Below, piece after piece: positions 10,064 to 20,893 of a stretch of 64,000 bases of DNA. The notes beneath the pieces are model-generated. The model did no database searches and was not told the DNA's origin. It worked only from the letters and a program-made list of their open reading frames with translations. The first letter of the stretch is position 1. Each line of letters starts with the position of its first letter. The position numbers and the translations under genes are program-made. The stretch spans positions 233,208 through 297,207 of the forward strand of contig CAJNDS010002461.1 in the NCBI GenBank assembly GCA_905221605.1. Direction: 5' to 3'. The DNA comes from Symbiodinium natans. Taxonomy: Eukaryota; Sar; Dinophyceae; Suessiales; Symbiodiniaceae.

Positions 10064-10650
10064 CGTGTGATCCCATCCTCGATGGTTTATGCCTCGTTGA
10101 TTTGCAAGGAAATCATAAGTGTGTTTTTGCCCAATACGCTATTTAAAGTGAGTGTGCAGTGTGGGAACTTCGTTCTGAAGCTGAGTTTAAGCTCACAAGA
10201 GAGAATTCGTTTAGTTTGTGCACTTCGTGACTTTTGACTCAAGTGGCTCTGACTGTGAAAAAGAGAGAGCTGTCCGCACTTGTGTGAGAGGTCAGGGTTC
10301 GTGCTTTCAAGGGAAAAGGTACCAGAGGGACCTTCGGTTTTTCACGTGGTTGCGGAGCTTGTGCCTTGTGGTACGAGCCCGTGTATGGTCTTTGGTTGTC
10401 TGTCAGCAATGTGGGGGAGGGAGAGAAATGACTCTGCACAGAAACGCTGCATTTTTTTGGCATTTGCATTGAATTAAAGATTTTGATTGCAGTCAAATGT
10501 TGTGGAAACAGAGTGCAGTTTAGATTTTTTTTCTCATATTTTGACAGACCAGATCAAGTTATGCATTTATAAGCTCTTTTTGGATTCTATGCTTGCGCAT
10601 GATTCCAGCATTTTGGCTTGAATTTCAGTTGTTTTTTCTTGTTTCTGAAG
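10064..10650. other. AT-rich non-coding stretch before the transposase gene
   Basis: No convincing coding region. It may be the remainder of an LTR or terminal repeat beginning at 9976, since the left copy is truncated by the window. TATTTAAA at about 10140 is a possible promoter-like element but is not diagnostic in dinoflagellates. Near 10505 the sequence TGGAAACAGAGTGC weakly resembles an initiator-tRNA primer-binding site; I would not rely on it. Confidence 0.4.
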
Positions 10651-12250
10651 ATGGCTGCAATGGCAGCAAGATGGTCCGGCGGGCGTGTGACAATGGGGCA
10701 GGACGCGACAGAAGAGTCCAAAGAACCCCTGTCCAAAGCCTGCTGTCAAAGCCAAGGCGAAAAGTGAGCCTCGAGTTTCCAAAAAGCGCCAGCCAGGAGG
10801 CAGAGATGAAGGTGAAGTTGATCAGAGTGCTGGTGCTTCTTCAACAGATGATTTGACTCTTCATTTTCAGAACAAGGCGGAGAAAGAACGTGTTCAAGGT
10901 TGCAAACGACCTTATACGCAGCCACGTGATCGCAGTCCTGGTCAAAAGCGTGGTCGGACAGCAACTTTGACGCGGTCTCCATTGTCTTCACGCTTTTCAT
11001 TGGATGGCATTCTGACCAGCACTCCAGTTGAGCTTACAGAGATCGGTTTGGAGACAGGAATCCTCACAAATGAAAGACAAGAGACAGTTTGCTCTTCTGG
11101 AAAACAGAACTCCCAGAAGCTCCCTCTTCGCTCCCTTTTTGGTGCTTTGTGGCTTTGGTGTTCCCCACTGAATGTTTCGCCAGATAAGGGAGGCTTGGTT
11201 CTTGGAGTGGACAACCGAGTCATGCGGGGCTTGTTTGACCAATTCCGATCATGGCTTTCACCATTGGTGGACCAGCTCAACGACGAGTTGCTGATCGGAG
11301 GGCAAGGCCAGGATGTAGAAATGGATGAGATCTGTTTCCGACCCAAAACGTTGGACAACTGTGTGCTCTGGGTGCGCTACTTCGCCATGGTACGCAGAGG
11401 AAGTTCCAAAGTTTTCCTTGCACGACTCCCGTATCGCATCACTAAAGCTGGCCAAGGTGGTGGTGGTCCCATCAGTGTGCAGGACTGTACTTTGAAGAGT
11501 TTAGGGATGCGTTAGCAAGGATTTTTCTTTTGGGAGCATTCAATGTGAGGTACACATCAAACCTACTTTATCGTATGCCCTGCAGGAGCTGGCATCGGTC
11601 TTGCGTCGTGATGATGGTTCTTTTCGACTTGGCGCTGGTAGTGTTTGCCACACGGATTCGGCCCGTGCGTACAAGCAGCTGGGCGTCGAGGATGGCCCCC
11701 TTTTCGATGGCTCCTTCTGCAACGCGAAGGAGCTCAAGGGTCTGAAGCTTGCCCACACCACACCAATGTCAAGCACAAACCTCCAAAACCGGAGTTTACC
11801 AAGCCGTTTGACGTGCCTGTGTGGCAGGGTATTGATGACGATTGGGAGGTTGAGACGCGCATCGGCGGCACGCAGAAGCTGGATGGCTTTTTTGCCAGCT
11901 TCCGCCGAGACGTGGGGCGGCAGCCCTTCAACACTACTGGACCCACTCCAAGGCAAGCTGATGCTTTGGAGGAGGGCCTCCATCATCGCGTTCGTGCCTT
12001 TCAGTGTAAGTTTTGGATGTCCGGCAGCGACATGTTTCAAGTCGTCGGCTCACTTCGAAAGAAGGAGCGTGACGACCCTGGGCGTGCTTCTTGGTCAACG
12101 CTAGCCGAATATTTGAAAGTCGCAGAGCAGTGCGAGCAGCCCAAAAAGCGGCTTGCTCCTGATGCTGGGGTGGGATTGTTGGCGGACAGTGATAGGGAAC
12201 TGGATGCCGGCGAATCCCAGTGCAGTTTGTTGTTCGACGATGACGAGTGA
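10651..12250 (+). pseudogene. IS1595/ISXO2-like DDE transposase gene, frameshifted
   Basis: Exon 1 covers a basic low-complexity N-terminus and then the catalytic start MDEICFRPKTL, WVRYFAMVRRGS and AGQGGGGPIS. Exon 2 resumes at 11586 with ELASVLRR, the second acidic motif HTDSARAYKQL, then VKHKPPKPEF and GTQKLDGFFASFRR, and ends in an acidic tail (LLFDDDE). These motifs, in this order, are typical of the ISXO2/IS1595 transposase family, known to be common in dinoflagellate genomes. The parts join in frame if 11483-11585 is removed as an intron. A 5-base tandem duplication (ACACC at 11755-11759 and 11760-11764) then breaks the frame within the HTxVKH motif. Frame is also unclear near 10735, so the ATG at 10651 is provisional; the frame holding the DDE motifs is open upstream of 10853. 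It is probably a recently inactivated copy, or an assembly error. Confidence 0.75.
11483..11585 (+). other. Candidate 103-base GA-AG intron in the transposase gene
   Basis: Removing 11483-11585 joins ...ISVQ to ELASVL... in frame (phase 0) and restores the expected order of transposase motifs. The intron begins GACTG after CAG and ends CTGCAG before GAG. Non-GT donors (GC, GA) and a G after the acceptor are known features of dinoflagellate introns. Direct read-through would hit a stop at about 11513. Confidence 0.65.
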
Positions 12251-13060
12251 AGCGCCCGGGTATCTCGCAGAAATGATGTCTCGAAGTGTGCTTGCGAGTT
12301 TAAAGCTTGGAGGCTTCGGGGTTCAGTTTCGGGGTTCGGTGTTGACGTGGGGTATTTGGCGAGGTGGGTTTCTGCAACCAATGAAGCTGTAGGGTGCTGC
12401 TATACTTGCTTCTGGAGACCTCACGCGGATCCCTTTATTTGCGCGGCGCCTCAAGCGGTAGCACTTCTCCGGGCGCTGCGCCTATATTGCCGCGGCGTTT
12501 CAAGCGGCGACCGTTTTCGTTGGTTTCTGGCCGAGCTATGCGCCTCAGGGGGCGCCGCCTGCGGCGGCGCCCCGAAGGGGCGCTACTTCTCAAGCGGTTA
12601 CCGCGCCGCTCCACGCGCCGCGCCCGGCCTCCAAAACCACTTAGAAGCGTTCGCGGGGCATTTTGCGGGAATCACGGAGAATCGCAGCGGTTCCAGAAAT
12701 CGGATTTTTGCAAATTTTGTCTCTCGAGAGATTTTTGTGAAAATTGGAAAAAATTTGTGCTTCAAGGATGTAATGCTGTTTCTCATGTCTGGATCCACAA
12801 GAAGGTCCAGCACCGTGTTCTTTAAACTTTTTGACTTACGCTTGCAACATCGCATTTTAGCAGAGACCTAAAACCAAAAACTCTTGCACCGTAAAAACAA
12901 CTGGTCAAGTGTGTAAGTTTCTTTTTTTGCAAGCCGCCTGCGCTTTTGCCCAGACGAGGTGAGAATGCTTTGCAGCCCCCCTTTTAAGCCCTTCTGGAAT
13001 CTCTTTTTTTCAGAAAAGCTTCAGCCTAAACCTTTCCGCTGCAGCCAAGAAGAGGCGAAG
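12251..13060. other. Non-coding stretch with GC-rich hairpins
   Basis: No gene is recognised. A perfect 10-base-arm hairpin (GGGGCGCCGC ... GCGGCGCCCC) occupies 12549-12573. Blocks with AAGCGG and CGCTACTTCTC or GCACTTCTC recur at 12450-12610. A segment at 12640-12700 (AAAACCACTT, AATCACGGAGAATCGC) shares its pieces, in different order and inverted, with 15786-15880, which suggests a dispersed repeat family. Confidence 0.5.
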
Positions 13061-13345
13061 TTTTGTTTTAAGACCTGAATGGGTCCTTCCCCTTCAGCAA
13101 AGGGGTCTTTGAGGGGAGCTTCAAGGGGACTTCAAAGAAGCTTTAAGGGTCCCCTTAAAGGGTCTTCTAAAGGGGGCCCGAAGGGGGCTTCGATCTTTGT
13201 CAAAGGGGACTTTAAGGGGGGACCTTTAAGGGGGGCTTCAAGACTTCAAGGGCTTTAAGGGAAGCTTGAAGGGGACTTCAAAGGGGAAGGGCTTCAAGGG
13301 GGCTTCAAGGAAGGCTTTAAGAAGGCTTTTAAGGGGAAACCTTTT
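13061..13345. repeat. Degenerate AAGGGG-CTTCAAGG simple-repeat block
   Basis: The block is built from variants of GGGGNCTTCAAGGGG and CTTTAAGGGG in mixed spacing. The same motif returns at 14630-14710 and, on the opposite strand, at 15240-15625. No coding content. Confidence 0.85.
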
Positions 13346-13399
13346 GTTTCATTTTTGGTTGACCCTTCAAGCCTTCTTCAGATCTCTTAAACTCTAAGC

Positions 13400-14430
13400 T
13401 CCAAGCTCTCTTCAAGCCCTTGCTTGTTGTTGTTCAGAAAAAGAGAGAAACAATAGTTCGCTAGATTTCACCCCCCAAGGAGACTTGTAGCCCCTGGAAG
13501 TAAATTGTTTTAAATTCCACCCTACATTCTCCTCTTCCCTTCTTTTTGGTCGTTCTGCGTAGTCAAGAAAAGAAGTCTCCTGCCCCCTTGTTCTTTGTCG
13601 TCCTGCGGTGCCTGGAAAAGGACAGAGAAGTCGAGAATTATCTTTCAAGCCGTCCTTCCGTAGAAGCAAGGAAAAAAAAATTGTTCTAAAATCCATGCCT
13701 TCTTGCTTCTTGTCGTTCTACTCAAAATTTCTTTAAATTGCTGCTTAAAGGTCCAGCGGCTCTGAAATTGCTGCTGAAACTCCACAGAGCGGAGGACTTT
13801 GTTGCACTTCAGGGCAAGCTTTAGAGGGGGTTTAAGGGTTCGATCCTGTACGCTGACCAAAACAATGCTGCCTCCAACCATCAGGCCTCTTAAACTGCTG
13901 CGTAAACCCTCCGCCGAAGCCCAGCCAGTTGAAAGGTCCAGCAAGTGTTGGGCCTCTTAAACTGCTGCTAAATTCAACCTCCACAGAAGGTCCAGCAAAA
14001 ATTACGCTGTTTTTTGTGTTTCGTTCTTCGAAAAATTAGAGGAGAAGAGAGAGGGATTTTAATTTAAATTCCATGTTTTGTTTTTGTCTTTCATTGTTCG
14101 AGAATCAGAGGAGTGGAGACTTTTTGGAAGTAAAGAGCGGGGGGGTCCCATTTACTTGTTGTAGGGAAGGGAACGTATTCTAAATTCCACCTCCGAATCT
14201 TTTTTGTTTTTTGTATTTCATTATTCAAAAAATCCGAGGAGAAGAGAGAAGGGGAAAGTTATTCGAAAATTCTACGCCCCTCGATTTTTTGTTTTTGGTA
14301 TGTCGTTATTCGAAAAATCAAGGGAGAAGAGAGAAGGGATTTTAGTTTAAATTCCACCCCCCTGAAATCTTGTTTTGTTTTTGTTTTTCATTGTTCGAAA
14401 ATCAGAGGAGTGGAGACTTTTTACGACGCA
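13400..14430. repeat. Degenerate tandem repeat of roughly 85-150 base units
   Basis: Repeated blocks contain TTTTGTTTTTG, TTTCATTGTTCGAAAA or CGTTATTCGAAAAATC, then AGAGGAG(AAG/TGG)AGA and TTTAAATTCCAC. Clear copies lie near 14008-14070, 14078-14125, 14200-14260, 14285-14355 and 14373-14422; more diverged ones go back to 13420. Between 13885 and 13990 the motif GCCTCTTAAACTGCTGC occurs twice and relates to the satellite at 14782. No gene is seen. Confidence 0.6.
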
Positions 14431-14483
14431 ATCACGTACAGTAGCATGTTTTTGGCTTGAATATGTTTTCTTGTTGTGGCACG

Positions 14484-14715
14484 GGCTCGGCCAAGAACCC
14501 CATGTCTTGTAGCGGAGGCTAGGGGAAGCGGCTTCGGCCTGCGAGTACCCGACGCCTCCCATCTCGAGTGCGTGTGGCAAGGGGCTAAGCCGAAAACCCC
14601 ATGTTTTCTAGTGGAGGCTAGGGAGGCTGCAAGGGGGGGCTTCAAGGGGGGATCAGAGGAAGCTGCAAAGGGAGGTTTCAAGGGGGGCTTGAAAGGGGGG
14701 TTTGAGACGCGGGCG
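14484..14715. repeat. Direct repeat of about 98 bases followed by GGGGCTTCAAGG runs
   Basis: The blocks near 14484-14530 and 14582-14627 share GGCTAAGCCGAAAACCCCATGT-like sequence and then GTGGAGGCTAGGGA. The second copy runs into AAGGGGGGCTTC repeats. No coding evidence. Confidence 0.55.
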
Positions 14716-14781
14716 TAAACGGCGCGAAGAAGGCCCAGGTACTAGGCCTCTTACACTGCTCCCGGAAACCCGTACAGGGAG

Positions 14782-15225
14782 CCGTTTAAGAGGCCTCATA
14801 ACTGGGCCTGCTTCGCAGAGGTTTCAGGAAGCAGTTTAAGAGGCCTAATAACTGGGCCTTTTTCGCGAGGTTCCAGGGAGCAGTTTAAAAGGCCTAATAG
14901 CTGGGCCTGCTTCACAGGGGTTTCAGGGAGCAGTTTAAGAGGCCTAATAACTGGGCCTTCTTCGCGAGGTTCCAGGGAGCAGTTTAAGAGGCCTAATAAC
15001 TGGGCTTGTTTCGCAGGGGTTTCAGGGAGCAGTTTAAGAGGCCTAATAACTGGGCCTTCTTCGCGACGTTTCGGCAGCAGTTTGAGAGGCCCACTAACTG
15101 GGCCTTCTTCGCGAGGTTCCAGGGAGCAGTTCAAGCGGCCTAATAACTGGGCTTGCTTCGCACGGGTTGCAGGGAGCAGTTTACGAGGCCGAGCACCTGG
15201 GCCTTCTTCGCGACGTTTAGGCTCG
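14782..15225. repeat. Satellite of nine 49/50-base units in an alternating 99-base higher-order pattern
   Basis: Units begin CAGTTTAAGAGGCCTAATAA at about 14782, 14832, 14881, 14931, 14980, 15030, 15078, 15127 and 15177. Two types alternate: one ends TTCGCGAGGTTCCAGGGAG (49 bases), the other TTCGCAGGGGTTTCAGGGAG (50 bases). Together they make a 99-base dimer. Because 99 is divisible by three, the minus strand stays open for 145 codons and encodes a 33-residue repeat. I read that as a by-product of the period, not a gene. Confidence 0.85.
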
Positions 15226-15239
15226 CGTCTCAAACCTCC

Positions 15240-15640
15240 CCTTCAGGCCCTCCTTGAAGCCTCCCTGTGAAGCTTCCCTTGAAGCCCCCCCTTCAAGCCC
15301 CCCTTGAAGCCCCCCTTGAAGCCCCCCTTCAAGCCCCCCTTGAAGCCCCCCTTGAAGCCCCCCTTGAAGCCCCCCTTGAAGCCCCCCTTCAAGCCCCCCT
15401 TCAAGCCCCCCCCTTCAAGCCCCCCTTCAAGCCCCCCTTCAAGCCTTCGACCCTTCGCCTCCCCCCCCTCCCCCCTTCACCCCCCCCTTCAAGCCCCCTT
15501 CAAGGGTCCGACCCTTCAGCCCCCCTTCAAGGGGCCCCCCTTCAAGCCCCCCTTCGTACGAAGCCCCCCTTCAAGGGGGGCTTCAAGCCCCCCTTCAAGC
15601 CCCCCTTCGTGCGAAGGGGGCGGGCCCAGCCCCTTTGAAA
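15240..15640. repeat. CCCCTTGAAG / CCCCTTCAAG tandem simple repeat
   Basis: About 400 bases of CCCCCTTGAAGC and CCCCCTTCAAGC units (10-12 bases) with strong strand asymmetry. A patch near 15535-15620 contains both orientations (CTTCAAGGGG and CCCCTTCAAG). Long proline-rich open frames here are artefacts of the repeat. Confidence 0.9.
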
Positions 15641-18600
15641 CATGCTCTCTGCAAGTTAAACAAGTGGAAGGGTTGGGCGCAGTTCCCCCCTATTTGCAAA
15701 CATAATGCTCGCATTGGACCTTTTTAAACTACTGCCTCAATCCTCAACCAATCCACAGAAGGCCCAGTGTTATGTCTTTTAAACTGCTGCCGCAAACGCT
15801 TTTAAGTGGTTTTACAGACCTGCCCGCGATTCCCCGCGATTCTCCGTGATTCTCCGCGATTTTCCTGGGTTTCTTGGTTATTTTGGGCTTTGTGGAAATT
15901 GACTGGATCTCCAAAGCTATTCCGGGCTGTTTTGGTGTTTTAGGCACATTTCAGGATTTTTCCTAAAATCGGAAATTTTGGTGTTTCTGAGGCTTCGCCG
16001 ACAAATACGGATTTTTGTAGAGAGAGCAAATGTTCTACAAGGCCACCACCAAGCCCGACCAACTCTTGGCGCTTGGCCAAGACAGAAACTTTCTTTTTGT
16101 GGGCTCACGCATTTTTGGCTGTCCAGGTTGTTCGTCAGCAACAGAGTGGCACTTCTTTGTGTTTTTCACAGTTTCATGTTGGATTCAAGTCCGGTCAAAT
16201 GATGATCTCAAGTTGAGATCCTTCAAGCCAGGTACTGGCACATTTTGGCGCTAATCTGGAAGAAACTTTGTCAAAAAAGTCCACAAAAGCTGGCAGTCAA
16301 GCGTTGTTATTTTTGCAGGGGCCTCGTAATTTTTGCAAGAACCCAGCAACGCTCGCAAGTCACCCTGTCTAGGCTTGCCAGAACTTGCGAGCAGCTTTGA
16401 ACATCCAGCACACAGATCCAGCACACGGCCACGCCTGCTGGTCTTGTTCTGACTTCATCAGAAAAATGTTTGTATTTTGCTGTTTTGCCCGTGCTCCCAA
16501 GGTTCCTGCAGGGCTCACCGCGCGCGATCTGCTGAGTCACTGTGGGCCTCATCCAGCTGGCAAGCTTGTTTTGCAAGTTGAATTTCGAATTGTGCGAGTT
16601 ACCGCTGCCGTGCCCTCCTCAGAGAGTTTTGGAACATGTTATCACGTTTATTTCTAAGCTGGATATGTATTGCCGATAGCTGTTCTTGACACTCTTTTGC
16701 ATAGAGTTTGCATGACCTTCCCCCATGAAGGGGCTTGGTGCGCTCCAAACACGACTTGGACATTAGTTCCGGACATTTTCCTCAAGGCGGCCAATTGCTG
16801 CTTTGGCCGAAACCTAGTGGCGATGCATATGGCCTGCCGGCCGGGGTCTCAATGGTAAGGGTTCTTGTTTTTGTTTAATCCCTCGTACCTTAGTTGTGGG
16901 CTCACCAAGTTAGGCCCGGAACTCGCATCCAAGGCCCTGTGGTGTCGGTGGCCGTAAACAGGCAGAACCGGGAGGAGGAGCGATCTGTGGTTCAAATCAG
17001 TTTTGGTCGCAAGAGGCATGTGTAGAGGCAAGGTGCAATCTGACCAAATCAACATGGTCGAATGTGAGAGCAGTCCATGTGCTGATTCTGAAAAGCAGAG
17101 TCCACTGAGACGACAAATGATCTGAACAGGGATGCGCAGCATGCTTCACGTGGGCCCTAGGCCGGGCCCCGATTCTGCAGTCTTCGGCCAGGGCTTTCTG
17201 TCATCTTCTGTTTTGCCTTCCGAACTCAAAATTCCGTCCAGCGTTGTTTCCTGATCCTGTTGGGAAGAGCCATTCCCTGCTCGGCCAGGCCTTCTCGACA
17301 AGACTTAGCCTGACGCTTCCCTTGGCATGAGGCCACGGTTTACTGCCCGCGACTGCTGTTCGTACAGTGTGCAAGCTATTCTAGACTTCTGCCAACCTCC
17401 GAAACGACCCCAAGCCCTATAGCATCAATCCGGCAGCTAAAGCCTGGCGGCAGGGCCTAATCAACGTCCTTACATAGTGGATGCGCCGGCTGCCTGACCC
17501 TGCCGTTGCTTTTTTAATTCCTCTCCAAACCCTTAACTGCTTTAACGTCCCCTCCATGCAACATAAACGTGAAAGGAAAAGCAGCTTTGTTCTGGAAGTG
17601 AGCTGGTTCCCCCATTGTGCTGATGAATCCACGTAAAACTCGCGAAGCCACCGCAGAACCTAAGTGAAATTCCTACAAACCCCGATAGTAACGCCATCAT
17701 CAAGCCCAGGAAAGCCACCGCAATCTCACGCAAACCCATGAAAACCTTTGTAGGGCATGAAAGGGGGACTGCAGATCCCAACCCGGTCAGGAATCCTCAG
17801 ACTCGGACCTTGATGGGCGCCTGGAGGCGTTAGCTCTGCTGGCTTATGGGATCGTAAGTGCTCAGGCTTCGCGATTATCTTACAGTTTGGGGGCTCTATT
17901 CATGTACACATTGCCCCCTGTGAGCTCCATATGAAACCGTACAACATGTTGCGCAAGCATTGTTGCTTTTGTGCTTCGCTCACGCATCGCTCACGTGCGT
18001 ATACTCGCAAGTTTGGTCTCAGCCTCCCATTTTCCGATCAGGAGGCGATGACTTCGCGCCGGCGTCGTTCCTGCTGCTGAAGTCTCGCGCCTACGGAGCT
18101 TGAGTTTTAGCGTCAACATTTCACGAACGCGGGCTTTCGTGCGAAAGTCCGAAATTTCGGAAAGACTCAGCAACTTTTACAAGGGTTGGGTTCTCCAACC
18201 TCCACCTCACCCCCCAATATTCAATAACTAAGGGTGTTGAGGGCTCAACATAGGGTATCATAGGGCTTGGGGTTCTGGTGAGATAGCATCTGGAGCGGGT
18301 GCAGGAAACTCTGCAAGCTTCGATTAGGCCTACTGGGGTGGTAGTTTAAATCGCATCTTTCGGTGTAAAGTCGCATCGCGGCAGCGTGCACACTGGGGCG
18401 AAGGTCCCGCGACACAGGTTCAATATGAAGTTTATGTTGAATGGCTTGTTGGAGGCCTCCTCCAACAAGGGTTTTGCAGCGTGCACACTGGGGCTAAGGT
18501 CCTGCAAATCTAGCTTCAAACGGTAGCTTGCATGCATGAAATCCTACGTGTGGGAGCCATCAGCCGTTCATTGTCCTACTTATCCTGCGAACGCGTGTAG

Positions 18601-19220
18601 ATGGGGATTGGCTTCACATGGGGTATGTAAAGCCAGGACTTCTATGCGTGAAATCATGTTTTCTCTTGCGCGTGGCACCTGATTCACTCACTTTCACAAT
18701 CACCCTGAATGCTTGCGTGTGAGAGCGTGTCCTTGGGGATTAGGTATGGAAAGCTGTGCGTGTGATGCGACTTCGCGCCGCATGATGTGACTTCTCTCCT
18801 CACAGCGTGTCCTTGGGGAGATGTGACTTCTTACCCAGTGATGTGACTTAACCACACCCCTTTGATCATCGATTTCCAGACAGCTCTCGTTTTAAGGCGT
18901 TGAGGGTCTACGCTTTGGCAAGTTTCCAGCATAGTTAGCTACTGCACCTTTCAAGCCTTGAGTAGTCCGTGCAGAGTGGCATGTTAGAGCAGCTAGGCGG
19001 ACAGCAACAAGCGCCTGAAACCTCCCCATAACCCTTTCAACGCAACTGTAAGCCTTCCACCCCAAGGAGCTCAAGCACAAAAACTGGTGTTCCTAGAAGC
19101 CTAGGCATGAAGAGTTTGAGGAGGAAGCGTGGTCCCAGCGCCTTGGACGAGTTTAGTTCAACGTAGAGGGCTCAACATATGGTATGGGGTTCTAGAGCGT
19201 GTCGTCCAGTGCCTGGACCA
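15641..19220. other. Unannotated stretch, no gene recognised
   Basis: Only short open frames, none with a recognisable motif. Noted structures: inverted relatives of the 12640-12700 segment at 15786-15880; a 30-base direct repeat (CAGCGTGCACACTGGGGC) at 18379-18410 and 18477-18507; a perfect 10-base-arm hairpin (TTGTTGGAGG/CCTCCAACAA) at 18446-18468; and repeats of GCGTGTCCTTGGGGA and GATGTGACTT between 18725 and 18850. Confidence 0.5.
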
Positions 19221-19224
19221 TCCT

Positions 19225-19315
19225 CTAGAGTTAGGGTTTAGGGTTTGGGGAGTTTAGGGTGTAGGGTCCGTTTCGTAGGGTTTCAGGGTTTCAATGTTTC
19301 AGGGTTTCAATTTTC
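19225..19315. repeat. Short interstitial telomere-like tract (TTTAGGG variants)
   Basis: The tract contains TTAGGGTTTAGGGTTTGGGG, then TTTAGGGTG and repeated AGGGTTTCA. TTTAGGG is the plant-type telomere repeat also reported for dinoflagellates. The tract is short and degenerate and lies inside the contig, so it is interstitial. Confidence 0.6.
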
Positions 19316-20893
19316 TTACACCGGCTGTTTTCAGATTTGCGACTCGCGACCTTCAGAAACAAGGACGACGACAGTGTTCAGAGGGTGTGAGAATTCCTCC
19401 CAGGTACAACGGCGACCAGCTGCTTCATGCCAAGCAGAAGAAGGCCTCGCTGCTTTGAGTCAAGCCGTGGATGCCATCACATCGTTTCGTCTAGGACCCA
19501 GAGTAGGCTCTTCATTCCTTTCTAGAGGGCTCGGTTCCAGCACGAATCCCTTTACAAGCAAGGGTACCTTTTTTCTCGTTCCTAGCTTACGCTGAGACAA
19601 ATAAATTAGAATATTGCATGGTGCCAGTGGGAGCTTTGCAGAACTGGGGGCCGAGGGGCTGAGGGACTGTGGGAGAATGATCCTTTGTTATCGAAACCAG
19701 CCCCCCGTGCCTTGCATGTCTTTTGATTTTGGTGACGCAGGTGAGGCCTGAAATCTCAGTGTTAAGGTGTTCTGCTTTGGGGTTTATGTGTAGGGCTGGA
19801 TTAGTTTCATTTGAGGTGCCCGATTCTTTTCTTGTCCTAGGACAGTGCTGTCATGCGCCTGCTGTGCTGCTGCATGGCTCGAGGCAGGATCTCGGGTTCG
19901 TGAGGATTTGGGATTCATTGCGCAAGCTTCGGGCTTTGTGTAAGGGAATGTGGTACAGTTCGAGCCTTTGTACAATGACCATTCTGTCTTGGAGGCAGCA
20001 GCGCCCCTCAATGCAACAAAAAGATGCAGATAATGTCAAATGGAATCTGTTCAACACGAGCCTTGGCAATCCTCAACAGCAATCCTTAGAGACGGGACAT
20101 TGCCGACTGCGTGATTGTGCATCGTTGCTGAATCCCACAGCTGGCTGCGTGCCACTGGTCTGGGTATGATGTGGGCGGCCCTCTAAACTCCTTTGGTTAG
20201 CTGGGGGGAGGGCATCACCCCTAACATCTTGGAGGCGCTTCGAGAGAATCGATGCACAAGCAAGGCTGGTGCCCCGGCCAAGCTTCGCAGGTGTGAGGAA
20301 GTATAGTATAGAAGCCTCCAGTACCAGTGTAATTCCCTGTAACTACAGTGCAGCCTGAAATTCCGGAAATCCAGACCGCTGCCTTTGCGTATTCGCTGTT
20401 TTCTTAAATAGAGCCGGCGCTGTGGCCTAAACTCCCCTACTAGTACAATTGGTTTACTCCTCTTCTGATGTATCTTCTGATGCGATTGCCCTGGTTCAAC
20501 GGCCTTCCCCCCAGAATATGGTGGCCGCTGGAGCTTTGGGCAATGATAGGAAGTTTGGAACCCTGGGTTTGTGACCTCTATCTGTACAGCCTGAAGATCC
20601 TACCAGGTTTGGGGGTTTCCCAACAACATCAACTCGAAGTTGCAAACTTGGGGGGTCTAACTCCTCTTGGTGTTCAACACCCTAAGTTTTGAACGCGTTC
20701 TAAGCCCCTTGCTGCCCTGAGTTTCAAACACTCGCCCGAGACCCCACAGCGAATCCAAAGGCTAGTTTAATGCAGTACGAAGTCGGTCACCTTCTGGCGT
20801 TGCCCTTCTGGAGCGAAGCGCCTGTAACCTAAATTTTGTTTAGCGCCCATCGAGCCTCCAGGCACTTCAGCGTGAAGGCTACTTGCGCAGCGT
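19316..20893. other. Unannotated stretch, no gene recognised
   Basis: A 148-codon open frame at 19723-20169 (+) has no recognisable motif and an unconvincing composition. Nothing else is supportable. Confidence 0.4.

Noticed and set aside
10500-10520. Primer-binding-site-like TGGAAACAGAGTGC
   Set aside because: Only a partial match to the initiator-tRNA complement and not placed next to a proven LTR end.
13815-13860. Possible tRNA T-arm (GGTTCGATCC)
   Set aside because: No matching acceptor, D or anticodon arms could be found around it.
14796-15233. 145-codon minus-strand repeat protein
   Set aside because: Explained by a 99-base satellite period divisible by three; no start context or other gene feature.
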